DNA of 64,000 bases from Salipiger pentaromativorans. Lineage in GTDB: Bacteria; Pseudomonadota; Alphaproteobacteria; Rhodobacterales; Rhodobacteraceae. This document shows positions 42,742-51,718 of the stretch, one piece after another (the first letter of the stretch is position 1; every line of letters begins with the position of its first letter). Location of the stretch: the NCBI RefSeq assembly GCF_024721115.1, contig NZ_JAMDHK010000013.1, positions 53,170-117,169 on the forward strand, given 5' to 3'. A program made the translations under genes and the position numbers. The notes under the pieces are model-generated. The model had not been told where the DNA came from. It saw only the letters and a program-made list of their open reading frames with translations, and made no database searches.

Positions 42742-44115
42742 TTACATCAGTTTGCGGCGGCGTGTCACGCGAATATCCAGATCGGTGATCTTCTTGCGCA
42801 GGGTATTGCGGTTGATTCCCAGCAGATCGGCGCATTTCGCCTGATTGCCGCCGGTGGCCTCCAGCGCGATCTCGATCAGAGGCGCCTCGACCTCCTTGAG
42901 AATGCGCGCGTAGAGCCCCGGCGGCGGCAGCATGTTGCCGTGCAGGTCGAAATAGCGGCGCAGGTGACGGGCCACCGAGGTGCCCAGTTTCTCCGCGTCG
43001 CCGCCGCGCAGGATCGGGCCGGTATCGGGCTGGTTGCCCAGCACCGCCTCGACCTCGGACCGGCTGATTTCCTCGGCGCGCGAGGTCAGGCTCAGGCGCC
43101 GCACGGAGTTTTCGAGCTGCCGCACGTTGCCCGGCCAGCTATAGGCGCGGAACAGCTCGGCGGCATCCCGCGACAGCCAGCGCTTGGGCGCGCCCTCGCG
43201 CTCGGCACGGGCCAGGAAATGGTCGGTCAGCAGCGCGATGTCCTCGACTCGCTCGCGCAGGCTCGGCACGTTGATCGTGGCGCCGGAGAGCCGGTAATAA
43301 AGATCCTGCCGGACGCGCCCGTCTTCCATCGCCTGCGCCAGATCGCCCTGCGAGGTGGCCATGAAGCGCGGCACATGTTCGCCGGGGATGTCCATCATGC
43401 GCACCACGCGCGCCTGGATCTCGTCCGAGATGTCGGTGATCTCGTCAATGAGCAGCGTGCCGCCCTTGACCCGCGCCAGCACCCGCGCGGGGCCTTCGAG
43501 ATCGGACAGGTCGGCGCCGGTCACGGTGATGAAGGGCAAGGTGCGGCGGTCGGAGAAATCGTGGATCGCGCGCGCGATCAGCGATTTGCCCGTGCCGCTC
43601 TCGCCCGAGATCAGCACCGGCAGATCGGTGTTCATGACCCGCGCAACGAGACGGTAAAGCGCCTGCATCGCGGGCGTCTTGCCGACCAGCGGCAGTTCGT
43701 CCGGCCCGTCGGCACCGATCGTTGCCACATCCTCGCGCTTGGGCGCGCGGTTGCGATTGTCGAGCGCCTTGGCGGTGCGCTTCATCAGATCCGGCAGGTC
43801 GAAGGGCTTGGGCAGGTAATCGTAGGCCTCGGCCTCGGCGGCCTGGATCGCCGTCATGATGGTGTTCTGCGCCGAGATCACGATGACCGGCAGGTCGGGC
43901 CGGTCCTGATGAATTTTCGGGAGCATTTCCAGACCGTTGCCATCGGGCATGACCACGTCCGAGATGACCACGTCGCCCTTGCCCTCGCCGACCCATCGCA
44001 TCAGCGTGGTGAGCGAGCTGGTTGCATGTACCTTACATCCCGCGCGCGTCAGCGCCTGGGTCAGAACCGTACGGATCGTGCGGTCATCATCTGCGACCAG
44101 AACCGTGCCATCCAT
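42742..44115 (-). CDS. ntrC: Nitrogen regulator NtrC, GAFTGA-less type
   Basis: 457 residues: receiver (D53 in [10 protein letters not shown]), AAA+ domain with Walker A GESGTGKS, and a Fis-type HTH ([19 protein letters not shown]). Between [12 protein letters not shown] and [12 protein letters not shown] the usual ESELFGHEKGAFTGA stretch is absent, as in Rhodobacter capsulatus NtrC, which is known to activate sigma-70 promoters instead of sigma-54. It overlaps the ntrB stop (TAATG). It is expected to control ammonium-assimilation genes outside this window. Confidence 0.95.
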   Translation of the reverse strand: MDGTVLVADDDRTIRTVLTQALTRAGCKVHATSSLTTLMRWVGEGKGDVVISDVVMPDGNGLEMLPKIHQDRPDLPVIVISAQNTIMTAIQAAEAEAYDYLPKPFDLPDLMKRTAKALDNRNRAPKREDVATIGADGPDELPLVGKTPAMQALYRLVARVMNTDLPVLISGESGTGKSLIARAIHDFSDRRTLPFITVTGADLSDLEGPARVLARVKGGTLLIDEITDISDEIQARVVRMMDIPGEHVPRFMATSQGDLAQAMEDGRVRQDLYYRLSGATINVPSLRERVEDIALLTDHFLARAEREGAPKRWLSRDAAELFRAYSWPGNVRQLENSVRRLSLTSRAEEISRSEVEAVLGNQPDTGPILRGGDAEKLGTSVARHLRRYFDLHGNMLPPPGLYARILKEVEAPLIEIALEATGGNQAKCADLLGINRNTLRKKITDLDIRVTRRRKLM

Positions 44116-45200
44116 TATTTCTTCTCCTCTGTCTCGCGCGGGGCGCGGGGAAGCGAAATCCGAAAGACCGTGCGGCCGGGCACAGACTCCACGGAAATCC
44201 AGCCGTCATGATCCGATATGATTTTGGAGACCAGCGCGAGGCCCAGCCCCGTACCGTTTTCCTTGCCCGACACGAAGGGATCGAAGATGTCGCCCTTGAT
44301 GTCGTCGGGCAGGCCGGGGCCGTCGTCGATCACCTCGACCTGAAGGGGGAGCTTCTGCGTCGTGCCGTCCGCGCGGCGCATCCGGAAGGAATGTTCAAAG
44401 AACGTGTGCAGCCGGATCGTACCGCCTTCTTTCGGGTCGGCGGCTTCTGCCGCGTTCTTCAGGAGGTTCAACACCACCTGCAACAGCTGGTCGGGATCGC
44501 CGAAGGCCAGCGGCAGCGAGGGGTCGTAATCCTCGATGAATTTCATATGCGCGCCGACGCCGAGCTGGGTGGAGCGCCGCGCGCGGTCGAGCACGTCGTG
44601 AATATTGACGGGCTTTTTCTCGGGCGCCGAGAGATTGCCGAACTGCTCGACCTGTTCGAGCAGCTTCACGATGCGGCGGGTCTCGGCCACGATGAGATCT
44701 GTGAGTTCGAGATCGTCCTTGGAGAGAGACATCGACAGAAGCTGCGCCGCCCCGGCGATACCCGCGAGCGGGTTCTTGATCTCGTGCGCCAGCATCTCGG
44801 CCATGCCGATGGCCGATTTCGCGGCGGATTTCACCGAATGGCTCTGGGTCATGCGCCCCGCCAGCTCACGCGGGGAAATCAGCATAATGAACCAGCCGGG
44901 ATAGTTCTGCACCGGCGCCAGTTGCAGGTTGCAGACCAGCGGCGGGCGCGAGCCGGTGCCCACGTCGACATCGTTCACAAACAGCGGCGTGCCGTTTTCA
45001 CGCGCCCGCGCCAGGCTTTCTTCCAGCGGCGCGTCCACCGCCAGCCGGTCCCAGATCGGCTGACCGATCAGCCATTTGGCCGAGTTGTTCATAAAGCCCT
45101 CGGCCGCCGGGTTCATGTCGGCGATGCGCTCCTCGGCATCCAGCAGGATCGCCGGAACCGGCAGCGAGGACCAGAGCTGCATCTGAAGCTCGTTGTTCAT
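44115..45200 (-). CDS. ntrB: Nitrogen sensor histidine kinase NtrB
   Basis: 361 residues, cytoplasmic. A PAS domain spans 1-115. The HisKA phospho-acceptor is H139 in [20 protein letters not shown], and the HATPase domain contains DDGPGLPDD and [12 protein letters not shown]. It phosphorylates or dephosphorylates NtrC under PII control. Its ATG overlaps the dusB stop (ATGA) and its stop overlaps the ntrC start, so dusB-ntrB-ntrC are translationally coupled. Confidence 0.96.
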   Translation of the reverse strand: MNNELQMQLWSSLPVPAILLDAEERIADMNPAAEGFMNNSAKWLIGQPIWDRLAVDAPLEESLARARENGTPLFVNDVDVGTGSRPPLVCNLQLAPVQNYPGWFIMLISPRELAGRMTQSHSVKSAAKSAIGMAEMLAHEIKNPLAGIAGAAQLLSMSLSKDDLELTDLIVAETRRIVKLLEQVEQFGNLSAPEKKPVNIHDVLDRARRSTQLGVGAHMKFIEDYDPSLPLAFGDPDQLLQVVLNLLKNAAEAADPKEGGTIRLHTFFEHSFRMRRADGTTQKLPLQVEVIDDGPGLPDDIKGDIFDPFVSGKENGTGLGLALVSKIISDHDGWISVESVPGRTVFRISLPRAPRETEEKK

Positions 45201-46180
45201 GCCGCCTCCATCAACGCCTCTTCCAGCGCCGGTTTGAGAAGCGACAGAACGCGCGAGGGATCGCGCTCGGTGAGGATCTCACGGCGCGGCTCCGGGGCCG
45301 TGCCCGCCGCGTCCATGTACCAGCCCAGATGCTTGCGGGCGCATTTCGCCCCCAGCTCCGGCCCGTAAAAGCCGATCATTGCGTCGTAATGCTCCTGAAC
45401 AATGTCTGTCAGCGCCGCCCCCTGCGGCACCTGCGGCGCGGGCGCGCCGTAAACCTCATGCGCGATCTCGGCCAGCCGCCAGGGCGCGCCCTGCGCACCG
45501 CGTCCCACCATCACGCCATCGGCGCCGGAGAGGCGCAGCGCCTCGCGCGCGCTGGCCGCGTCCACGATGTCGCCATTGGCGATCACCGGCACCGAGACCG
45601 CCGCTTTCACCGCGCGGATCGCCGCCCAGTCGGCGCGGCCCTTGTAGAACTGGCAGCGCGTGCGGCCGTGAATCACGATCATCCGCACCCCCGCCGCCTC
45701 GGCCCGCTTCGCAAGACCTGCGGCGTTCAGCGTGTCGCCATCCCAGCCGAGCCGTGTTTTCAGCGTCACCGGCACGTCGACCGCCTCCACCACCGCCTCG
45801 ATCAGCCGCAGCGCGTGGTCGGGCTCACGCATCAGCGCCGAGCCGGAATAGCCGCCGGTGACCTTCTTGGCCGGGCAGCCCATGTTGATGTCGATGACCC
45901 TGGCGCCCATGTCCGCCACCATACGCGCGGCCTCGGCCATGGGTTCGGGCGCACGGCCCGCGATCTGCACCGAGGTGTTCTCGATCCCCGCGCCCAGCTC
46001 GGCCTTTTCACGGGTGCCGGGGCGCGCGGTGAGGAATTCGCCGCTCGCGATCATCTCGGACACGACAAGACCCGCCCCCCAGCGCGCCACCAGGGTTCGG
46101 AACGGCAAGTCCGTAATGCCCGCCAGCGGGGCCAGCAGAACAGGTGGAGAGATCGACCTGTCACCCAGAGGGAAACTCAA
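45197..46180 (-). CDS. dusB: tRNA-dihydrouridine synthase DusB (NifR3)
   Basis: 327-residue FMN enzyme that reduces uridine in the tRNA D-loop. Motifs: LAPLAGITDLPFR (17-29), VIDINMGCPAKKVTGGYSGS, the catalytic-cysteine region IHGRTRCQFYKGRADW, and the FMN-phosphate loop GADGVMVGRGAQGAPW. In Rhodobacter this gene was named nifR3 and heads the nifR3-ntrB-ntrC operon, exactly as here. The promoter for the ntr genes should therefore lie in 46181-46355, shared divergently with ispDF. Confidence 0.96.
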   Translation of the reverse strand: MSFPLGDRSISPPVLLAPLAGITDLPFRTLVARWGAGLVVSEMIASGEFLTARPGTREKAELGAGIENTSVQIAGRAPEPMAEAARMVADMGARVIDINMGCPAKKVTGGYSGSALMREPDHALRLIEAVVEAVDVPVTLKTRLGWDGDTLNAAGLAKRAEAAGVRMIVIHGRTRCQFYKGRADWAAIRAVKAAVSVPVIANGDIVDAASAREALRLSGADGVMVGRGAQGAPWRLAEIAHEVYGAPAPQVPQGAALTDIVQEHYDAMIGFYGPELGAKCARKHLGWYMDAAGTAPEPRREILTERDPSRVLSLLKPALEEALMEAA

Positions 46181-46355
46181 GCGCCTATTCCTTGTGCAGA
46201 TGCTTGGGAGGTAACCTGCCGCCGCCGCTCATTCAATCGTTCCGGCCCTTTAAAGCCCCTTCACAACGCAGTTTGCACAATTTTTAAGCGCGACGCCAGA
46301 GCGCATTGCGCAGCGCCGGGGCAGTGCCTAGAGAGGCCGGTAAGGAGCGAGGCCC

Positions 46356-47489
46356 ATGGACACAGCCGTTATCATCGTCGCCGCCGGGCGCGGCACCCGT
46401 GCCGGGGGCGATCTGCCCAAGCAATGGCGCGAGATCGCGGGCAAACCCGTGGCGCGCTGGACGCTGGAGGCGTTTGCCCACCTGCCCCGGCTTCTGCTGG
46501 TGATTCATCCCGACGACCGCGCCCGTGCAACCGCCGTCTGCGCGGGCCTGCCGGTGACGCTGGTCGAGGGCGCCGGGGACCGCGCCGGATCGGTGCGCGC
46601 GGGGCTGGCGGCACTGGCGGGCGATCCGCCCGCGCGGGTGCTGATTCACGATGTGGCGCGGCCCTGCGTGCCGCGCACGGTGATCGACGCGGTGTGCGCC
46701 GCGCTGGACCATGCGCCGGGCGCCGCCCCGGCGCTTGCGGTGACCGATGCGCTCTGGACCGGCGCCGGCGGCCATGTGACCGGCACCCGCGACCGCGCCG
46801 GGCTTTTCCGGGCGCAGACGCCGCAGGGCTTTCGCTACGACGCCATCGCGTCCGCCCATGCCGCCCATCCGGGCGGCGCGGCGGACGATGTCGAGGTGGC
46901 GCGCGCCGCGGGGCTGGACGTGGCCATCGTTCCGGGCGAGGAACGCAATCTCAAGATCACCGGCCCCGAGGATTTCGCGCGGGCCGACGCGCTTTTGAAG
47001 GAGCAGAGAATGGATATTCGCCTGGGCAACGGCTTTGACGTGCACCGCTTCGGCGAGGGCGATCATGTGGTGCTGTGCGGCGTGGCGGTGCCGCACGGGC
47101 GCGGTCTTCAGGGCCATTCCGACGCCGATGTCGGCATGCATGCGGTCACCGATGCGCTTTACGGCGCCATGGCCGAAGGCGACATCGGCCGGCACTTCCC
47201 GCCCAGCGATCCGCAGTGGAAAGGCGCCGCGTCAGAGATCTTTCTGCGCCACGCGGTGGATCTGGCGGTCTCCAGGGGGTTTGCCATCTCCAATATCGAC
47301 GTGACGCTGATCTGCGAGCGCCCCAAGATCACCCCGCACGCCCCCGCGATGATCGCGGAGATGGCGCGGATCATGGGGCTCTCCGCCGACCGCGTCTCGG
47401 TCAAGGCGACCACCTCCGAGCGGCTGGGCTTTACCGGGCGCGAAGAGGGAATCGCCGCCATCGCAACAGCCACGCTGGTGAGATCATGA
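46356..47489 (+). CDS. ispDF: Bifunctional IspD/IspF isoprenoid enzyme
   Basis: 377 residues with two enzymes of the MEP pathway fused. Residues 1-218 are IspD, CTP:MEP cytidylyltransferase ([28 protein letters not shown]). From Met219 comes IspF, 2,4-cyclodiphosphate synthase ([11 protein letters not shown], metal ligands in [28 protein letters not shown]). The internal ATG at the junction could also start a separate IspF. Cytoplasmic; makes precursors for quinones, carotenoids and bactoprenol. The stop overlaps the pgpA start as ATGA. Confidence 0.97.
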   Translation: MDTAVIIVAAGRGTRAGGDLPKQWREIAGKPVARWTLEAFAHLPRLLLVIHPDDRARATAVCAGLPVTLVEGAGDRAGSVRAGLAALAGDPPARVLIHDVARPCVPRTVIDAVCAALDHAPGAAPALAVTDALWTGAGGHVTGTRDRAGLFRAQTPQGFRYDAIASAHAAHPGGAADDVEVARAAGLDVAIVPGEERNLKITGPEDFARADALLKEQRMDIRLGNGFDVHRFGEGDHVVLCGVAVPHGRGLQGHSDADVGMHAVTDALYGAMAEGDIGRHFPPSDPQWKGAASEIFLRHAVDLAVSRGFAISNIDVTLICERPKITPHAPAMIAEMARIMGLSADRVSVKATTSERLGFTGREEGIAAIATATLVRS

Positions 47490-47971
47490 AAGCCATCGCT
47501 TCGTTCTTCTATGTCGGATTCCTGAAACCCGCCCCGGGCACCTGGGGCTCGCTCGCCGCCCTGCCCGTCGCCTATGCGCTGCTGCTGGCGGGCGGGTTCT
47601 GGCTGCTGCTGATCGCCACGCTGCTGGCCTTTGTCCTCGGACTGCTGGCCACCAAGGCCGTGACCGAGGGGGCCGACGACCATGACCCTTCGTGGATCGT
47701 CATCGACGAGGTGGTGGGCCAGTGGATCGCGCTTTTCCCGGTGGGTTATGGCGCGGCGATGATGGGGGTGGAGATCTGGCGGCTTTATCCCGGCTGGATC
47801 ACCGGGTTTCTGTTCTTCCGGCTCTTCGACATCTGGAAACCCTGGCTGGTGGGCAGGGCCGACCGGCGCGGCGATGCGCTGGGGGTGATGCTGGATGACG
47901 TGATTGCGGGCGTGTTTTCTGCTATCGTCAGCATTGCGCTTGCCGCGCTTGCCCATGGAGTCCTGATGTGA
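47486..47971 (+). CDS. pgpA: Phosphatidylglycerophosphatase A
   Basis: 161 residues with several membrane helices. Dephosphorylates phosphatidylglycerol phosphate to phosphatidylglycerol at the inner membrane. Family landmarks: [37 protein letters not shown] and [10 protein letters not shown] followed by [10 protein letters not shown]. Middle gene of the overlapping ispDF-pgpA-cinA set (ATGA before, GTGA after). Confidence 0.94.
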   Translation: MKAIASFFYVGFLKPAPGTWGSLAALPVAYALLLAGGFWLLLIATLLAFVLGLLATKAVTEGADDHDPSWIVIDEVVGQWIALFPVGYGAAMMGVEIWRLYPGWITGFLFFRLFDIWKPWLVGRADRRGDALGVMLDDVIAGVFSAIVSIALAALAHGVLM

Positions 47972-48447
47972 CCGAAGTCCTCGCCCGAGAGATCCTCATG
48001 CGCGCCCGCGAACAGGGCGTCACCGTCACCACCGCCGAAAGCTGCACCGGCGGCATGGTCTCGGCGGCGCTGACCGATGTGGCGGGCTCGTCGGACATCT
48101 TTCACCGGGGCTTTGTCACCTATTCCAACGCCGCCAAGCAGGAGATGCTGGGGGTGCATGCGGAAACGCTTTCGGTGCACGGGGCGGTGTCGGAAGAGGT
48201 GGTGCGCGAGATGGCCGAGGGCGCGCGGCGCGCGGCGGCAGCGGATCTTGCGGTGGCGATCTCGGGCATCGCGGGCCCCGGCGGATCGGAGCACAAGCCC
48301 GAGGGCATGGTGTGTTTCGCGCTCGCCCGCGAGGGCGAGACGGTCACCGAGACGGTGGAATTCGGCGCTCTGGGCCGCGCCAATGTGCGCGCGGCGGCCA
48401 CGCATCACGCGCTGGAGCTGCTGCGGAGCGCGCTGGCGGGAGAGTGA
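47968..48447 (+). CDS. CinA C-terminal-type nicotinamide-nucleotide amidase
   Basis: 159 residues consisting only of the CinA C-terminal (PncC) domain, which deamidates NMN to nicotinic acid mononucleotide in pyridine nucleotide salvage. Motifs: TAESCTGGMVSAAL (about residues 22-35), FVTYSNAAKQEMLGV and SGIAGPGGSEHKPEGMV. The N-terminal molybdopterin-binding-like CinA half is absent, as in E. coli PncC/YgaD. GTG start overlaps the pgpA stop. A dispersed repeat follows the stop. Confidence 0.92.
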   Translation: MTEVLAREILMRAREQGVTVTTAESCTGGMVSAALTDVAGSSDIFHRGFVTYSNAAKQEMLGVHAETLSVHGAVSEEVVREMAEGARRAAAADLAVAISGIAGPGGSEHKPEGMVCFALAREGETVTETVEFGALGRANVRAAATHHALELLRSALAGE

Positions 48448-48450
48448 GGG

Positions 48451-48503
48451 GCGGTGGGCAGGATTGCCCACCCTACGCCCCTGCCCCGGACCAGGTCCGG
48501 GGC
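48451..48503. repeat. Composite dispersed repeat after the cinA-type gene
   Basis: GCGGTGGGCAGGATTGCCCA with CCCTACG (48451-48476, third copy of the GGTGGGCA family) is followed directly by a perfect GCCCCGGACC-A-GGTCCGGGGC hairpin (48483-48503). The latter has nearly the same arms as the mmsA terminator but no T-run. It lies in a convergent gap. Confidence 0.75.
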
Positions 48504-48519
48504 GGGTGTCACGCGCCAC

Positions 48520-48972
48520 TCAAGCCGTGCCGTAAAGCTCCGCCGCACGGCGTTCGAAGGCGCGCACGATGCGCTGCATCGCCTCGTAAAAGAACATCCC
48601 CGCCGCGCCCTGAAGGATACGGTTCTTGAACTCAAAATCGACGAAGAAATGCACGTCGACCCCGCCCTCGGCACTGTCTTCGAAGCGCCATTTCGAGATC
48701 ATGTGCCGGAACGGCCCGTCGAGATATTCCGTGTCGATCCGGTTCTCGCCCGGCCACAAGGTCACCCGGCTGCCAAAGCGTTCGCGGAAGACTTTGAACG
48801 AGATCACCAGATCGGCCAGCATCACCTCGTGATCGGCATGCTCCTCGCGCGAGCGGATGCGCGCGGCGGCGGTCCAGGGCAGGAACTGCGGGTAGGATGC
48901 GACATCGGCCACGAGGTCGTACATCTGCTGCGCGCTGTAAGGCAGGTGTTTTGTCTCGGAATGGGTCGGCAT
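48520..48972 (-). CDS. COQ10/RatA-type START-domain protein
   Basis: 150 residues, SRPBCC/START fold: [25 protein letters not shown] at the N-terminus, [20 protein letters not shown] in the middle. The family includes eukaryotic Coq10, which helps ubiquinone function in respiration, and bacterial RatA, reported to bind 50S ribosomal subunits in E. coli. In Alphaproteobacteria the COQ10 role is more likely. ATG 48972 fits the family start. Monocistronic, divergent from hpt. Confidence 0.87.
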   Translation of the reverse strand: MPTHSETKHLPYSAQQMYDLVADVASYPQFLPWTAAARIRSREEHADHEVMLADLVISFKVFRERFGSRVTLWPGENRIDTEYLDGPFRHMISKWRFEDSAEGGVDVHFFVDFEFKNRILQGAAGMFFYEAMQRIVRAFERRAAELYGTA

Positions 48973-49053
48973 GTCGCTGGTCCGGCGGTCCTTTATCGCG
49001 TGACAGTGGGTCCCCATTTCGTATGCTGGGCGCGGCTTTGCAAGGGGGTTGGG

Positions 49054-49596
49054 ATGACAGAGCGGCCATATGTCGTAGACGAGATGATCTCGGCCAAATC
49101 CATCGCCGCGCGGATCGAGGCGCTGGCGCGCGAGATCGGGCGCGAATTCCGGGACACCGACAAGCTGGTGGTCGTGGGGCTTTTGCGCGGCAGCTTCGTC
49201 TTCATCGCCGATCTGGTGCGCGAGATCGACCTGCCCGTCGAGGTGGATTTCCTCGAAGCCTCCTCCTATGGCGACGCCATGCAGTCGAGCCGCGAGGTGC
49301 GCATCCTCAAGGACCTGCGCTCGCCCATCGAAGGCCGCGACGTGCTGGTGGTCGAGGACATCGTCGACACGGGCTTTACCCTCAGCCACGTTCTGCGCCT
49401 GCTGAAATCGCGCGAGCCGCGCAAGCTGCGCACCATCGCGCTTCTCGACAAACCGGCGCGGCGCGAGGTCGATCTGCGCGCCGACTGGACCGGATTCGAG
49501 ATCCCCGACGAATTTGTCGTGGGCTATGGCATCGACTACGCGCAGCGCAACCGCAACCTGCCCTTCATCGGCAAGGTGCGCTTTCCCGAGGGCTGA
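49054..49596 (+). CDS. hpt: Hypoxanthine phosphoribosyltransferase
   Basis: 180-residue purine salvage enzyme (hypoxanthine or guanine plus PRPP to IMP or GMP). PRPP-binding loop [14 protein letters not shown] and the flexible loop [11 protein letters not shown] are present, along with [20 protein letters not shown] near the C-terminus that contacts the base. A GGGGGTTGGG stretch precedes ATG 49054. The next small gene starts 1 bp after the stop. Confidence 0.94.
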   Translation: MTERPYVVDEMISAKSIAARIEALAREIGREFRDTDKLVVVGLLRGSFVFIADLVREIDLPVEVDFLEASSYGDAMQSSREVRILKDLRSPIEGRDVLVVEDIVDTGFTLSHVLRLLKSREPRKLRTIALLDKPARREVDLRADWTGFEIPDEFVVGYGIDYAQRNRNLPFIGKVRFPEG

Positions 49597-49597
49597 G

Positions 49598-49783
49598 ATG
49601 AATTTCCTCTGGCTCCTGCGCATGGCCAAATGGGCCCGCAACCCGCCCTCTGCGGGCCGCGTCAAGCTGGTGCTGGCGGTGATCGCCATCTGCCTCGCGC
49701 TCTACGCGATCGAACGCTGGGTGGGCTGGCCCGAGGCGCTGAGCACCGAGCGGGTGCGGGTGCCGACCCGCGTGATGCCCTGA
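49598..49783 (+). CDS. Small single-pass membrane protein downstream of hpt
   Basis: 61 residues, unnamed. Basic N-terminus (MNFLWLLRMAKWARNPPSAG), one transmembrane helix (VKLVLAVIAICLALYAIERW, about 22-41), then a short tail. The start follows the hpt stop as TGAGATG, so translation is coupled. Predicted inner-membrane protein with the N-terminus inside. Function unknown. Confidence 0.75.
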   Translation: MNFLWLLRMAKWARNPPSAGRVKLVLAVIAICLALYAIERWVGWPEALSTERVRVPTRVMP

Positions 49784-50042
49784 CCGCCGGCATCACATCT
49801 GCGCGAGGATCGCGTCAGAAAATCGCCCCACGATTGATCCACTCGCCTTCCCTTAGGTCAACATCCTGCTGTTTCCGCTGGGAAATCCCGCTCCGGCGTT
49901 GAGATCACCGCGCGCATTGCCCGCCCCCGGCACCACCGCAGAGCGCGATTGCCAGACGGCTGCACTCCGGAAAGACTGGATATGCTCCGTGGCCCTGCCG
50001 GGTCTGCTCGGGCGAACGCGTCACACAAAAGGGGGGAGACCC
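49784..50042. other. Gap upstream of the cytochrome c556-type gene
   Basis: 259 bp without a recognisable gene; it presumably holds the cytochrome promoter. A strong GGGGGGAG ribosome site ends it. Confidence 0.5.
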
Positions 50043-50501
50043 ATGACCCGATTTCTGACCGGCCTCGCGGCCATTGCGATCTGCACCGCCGGTGCCGTCC
50101 AGGCGCAGGACTTCAGCGCCCCGCTCAAGGCGCGGCAGGGCCAGTTCCGCATTCTGGCGATCAACCTCGGCACATTGGGCGGCATGGCCCAGGGCAAGAT
50201 CGACTATGACGCCGAGGCCGCGCAGATGGCCGCCGACTCACTGGTCGCCGTGACGATGATCCACGAAGGTCCGCTCTGGCCCGAAGGCTCGTCCGAGATG
50301 GACATCGACGGCACCCGCGCCAAGGCCGAGATCTGGGACAATTGGGAGGATTTCGCCTCGAAATGGTCCGCGCTCGGCGCGGCGGCCGAAGGTATGCAGA
50401 CCGTTGCGGCCACCGGACAGGAGGCGCTCGGCCCCGCTCTGGGACAGCTCGGCGCGGCCTGCAAGGCCTGCCACGACAGCTACCGCGCGCCGGAATCCTG
50501 A
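50043..50501 (+). CDS. Periplasmic cytochrome c556/c'-type protein
   Basis: 152 residues. Signal peptide 1-22 (cleavage after AVQA), then a four-helix-bundle cytochrome with the haem-binding CKACH at residues 140-144, close to the C-terminus, as in cytochromes c' and c556. Only one haem site. Function is likely electron transfer or small-gas (NO) binding; the sixth-ligand residue cannot be assigned by eye. The diheme cytochrome gene follows 4 bp later. Confidence 0.88.
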   Translation: MTRFLTGLAAIAICTAGAVQAQDFSAPLKARQGQFRILAINLGTLGGMAQGKIDYDAEAAQMAADSLVAVTMIHEGPLWPEGSSEMDIDGTRAKAEIWDNWEDFASKWSALGAAAEGMQTVAATGQEALGPALGQLGAACKACHDSYRAPES

Positions 50502-50505
50502 CGCC

Positions 50506-51405
50506 GTGCGCCGGCTGATCGGCGGTCTGGCCCTGGCGGGCCTGTTTGCCGCCGGGGCCGCCTGGGTGCTGAGCGCGCCCCGGCCCCTGCCCGGCGGCAG
50601 CTTTGCCGGGGTTGCGGGCGACGCGTCCCGTGGCGCGCAGGTGTTCACCGCCGCGGGCTGCGCCTCCTGCCACCATGCGCCCGACGCCGAGGGCGAGGCC
50701 AAGCTGGTCTTGACGGGCGGCCAGCGCTTCGTCTCGGATTTCGGCACCTTCCTGGCGCCAAATATTTCGCCCGATCCCGACCACGGGATCGGCGGCTGGT
50801 CCGAGGAAGATTTCGCCAATGCGGTGCTGCGCGGTGTCTCGCCCGAGGGCGCGCATCTCTACCCCGCCTTCCCCTACACCGCCTATACCCGCATGGACGA
50901 CCGCGATCTGGCCGACCTCTGGGCCTATATGCAGACCCTGCCCGCCTCGGACACGCCCAGCCTGCCGCATGAGCTGGGCTTTCCCTTCAACATCCGCCGC
51001 AGTCTCGGGTTCTGGAAGCTGCTCTATTTCAACGACGACTGGGTGATGCCCGAGGCCGAGGGCCAGCAGATGGTCCGGGGCCGCTATCTGGTCGAGGCGC
51101 TGGCGCATTGCGGCGAGTGCCACACCCCGCGCGACATGCTGGGCGGGCTCGACACATCGCGCTGGCTGACCGGCGCGCCCAATCCCAACGGGCGCGGCAC
51201 GATTCCGGGGCTGACGCCGGATCACCTGAGCTGGGACGCGAGCGAGATCGCCTACTACCTCGAAACCGGCTTCACCCCCGATTTCGACAGCGTCGGCGGA
51301 CATATGGTTGAGGTGGTGGAGAATTTCTCGCAGCTCTCGGCCGAGGACCGCGCGGCGGTGGCGGCCTATCTCAAGGCGCTGCCCGAGGGCGGGGAGATGC
51401 GTTAA
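50506..51405 (+). CDS. Diheme cytochrome c, membrane anchored
   Basis: 299 residues from GTG 50506. A hydrophobic N-terminal segment (4-22) serves as anchor or signal. Two class I cytochrome c domains have haem motifs CASCH (52-56) and CGECH (202-206) and downstream Met candidates. Similar diheme subunits serve alcohol/aldehyde dehydrogenases or nicotinate-type dehydrogenases, but no dehydrogenase is adjacent. Here it pairs with the c556-type cytochrome, presumably as one electron path in the periplasm. Confidence 0.85.
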   Translation: MRRLIGGLALAGLFAAGAAWVLSAPRPLPGGSFAGVAGDASRGAQVFTAAGCASCHHAPDAEGEAKLVLTGGQRFVSDFGTFLAPNISPDPDHGIGGWSEEDFANAVLRGVSPEGAHLYPAFPYTAYTRMDDRDLADLWAYMQTLPASDTPSLPHELGFPFNIRRSLGFWKLLYFNDDWVMPEAEGQQMVRGRYLVEALAHCGECHTPRDMLGGLDTSRWLTGAPNPNGRGTIPGLTPDHLSWDASEIAYYLETGFTPDFDSVGGHMVEVVENFSQLSAEDRAAVAAYLKALPEGGEMR

Positions 51406-51718
51406 GACGTTCGTTCCGAGAAGGGTCGCTCCACAAGCGCAACGGAAGCCGGGCCCGGCGGCTGCCCGTGGGGTGCCGCTCTGCCCGTTGAATCCCTTGA
51501 TCTATCCCGCCCAGATTCGAAGGACCTCTCGACTATGCGCGAACGTCACCAAAGCGGCAGCCCGCCGGGACGGGCAGCCGCTGGGCCCGGCGGCGCTCCG
51601 CGCCTTGTTCCGGGCCAAGGACGTGGGGATGGAGCATGCTCCACTAGCAAATGATCTTTCACCACGCCCACCGCTTTCCCCCTTAACACCGCCCCCATGA
51701 TCCCCTATCTGCCCCGAC
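51406..51718. other. Structured gap upstream of trmFO
   Basis: No convincing gene. Contains a 21-nt inverted repeat (51448-51468 and 51571-51591, 20 of 21 positions paired) with a spacer of about 100 bp, and a perfect 14-bp palindrome TGGAGCATGCTCCA (51630-51643) about 75 bp before trmFO. Probably the trmFO promoter and leader. Confidence 0.5.

Noticed and set aside
51308-51700. 130-codon open frame overlapping the diheme cytochrome end
   Set aside because: It starts inside the cytochrome gene, has an Arg/Pro-rich translation with no motif, and runs through the inverted repeat region.
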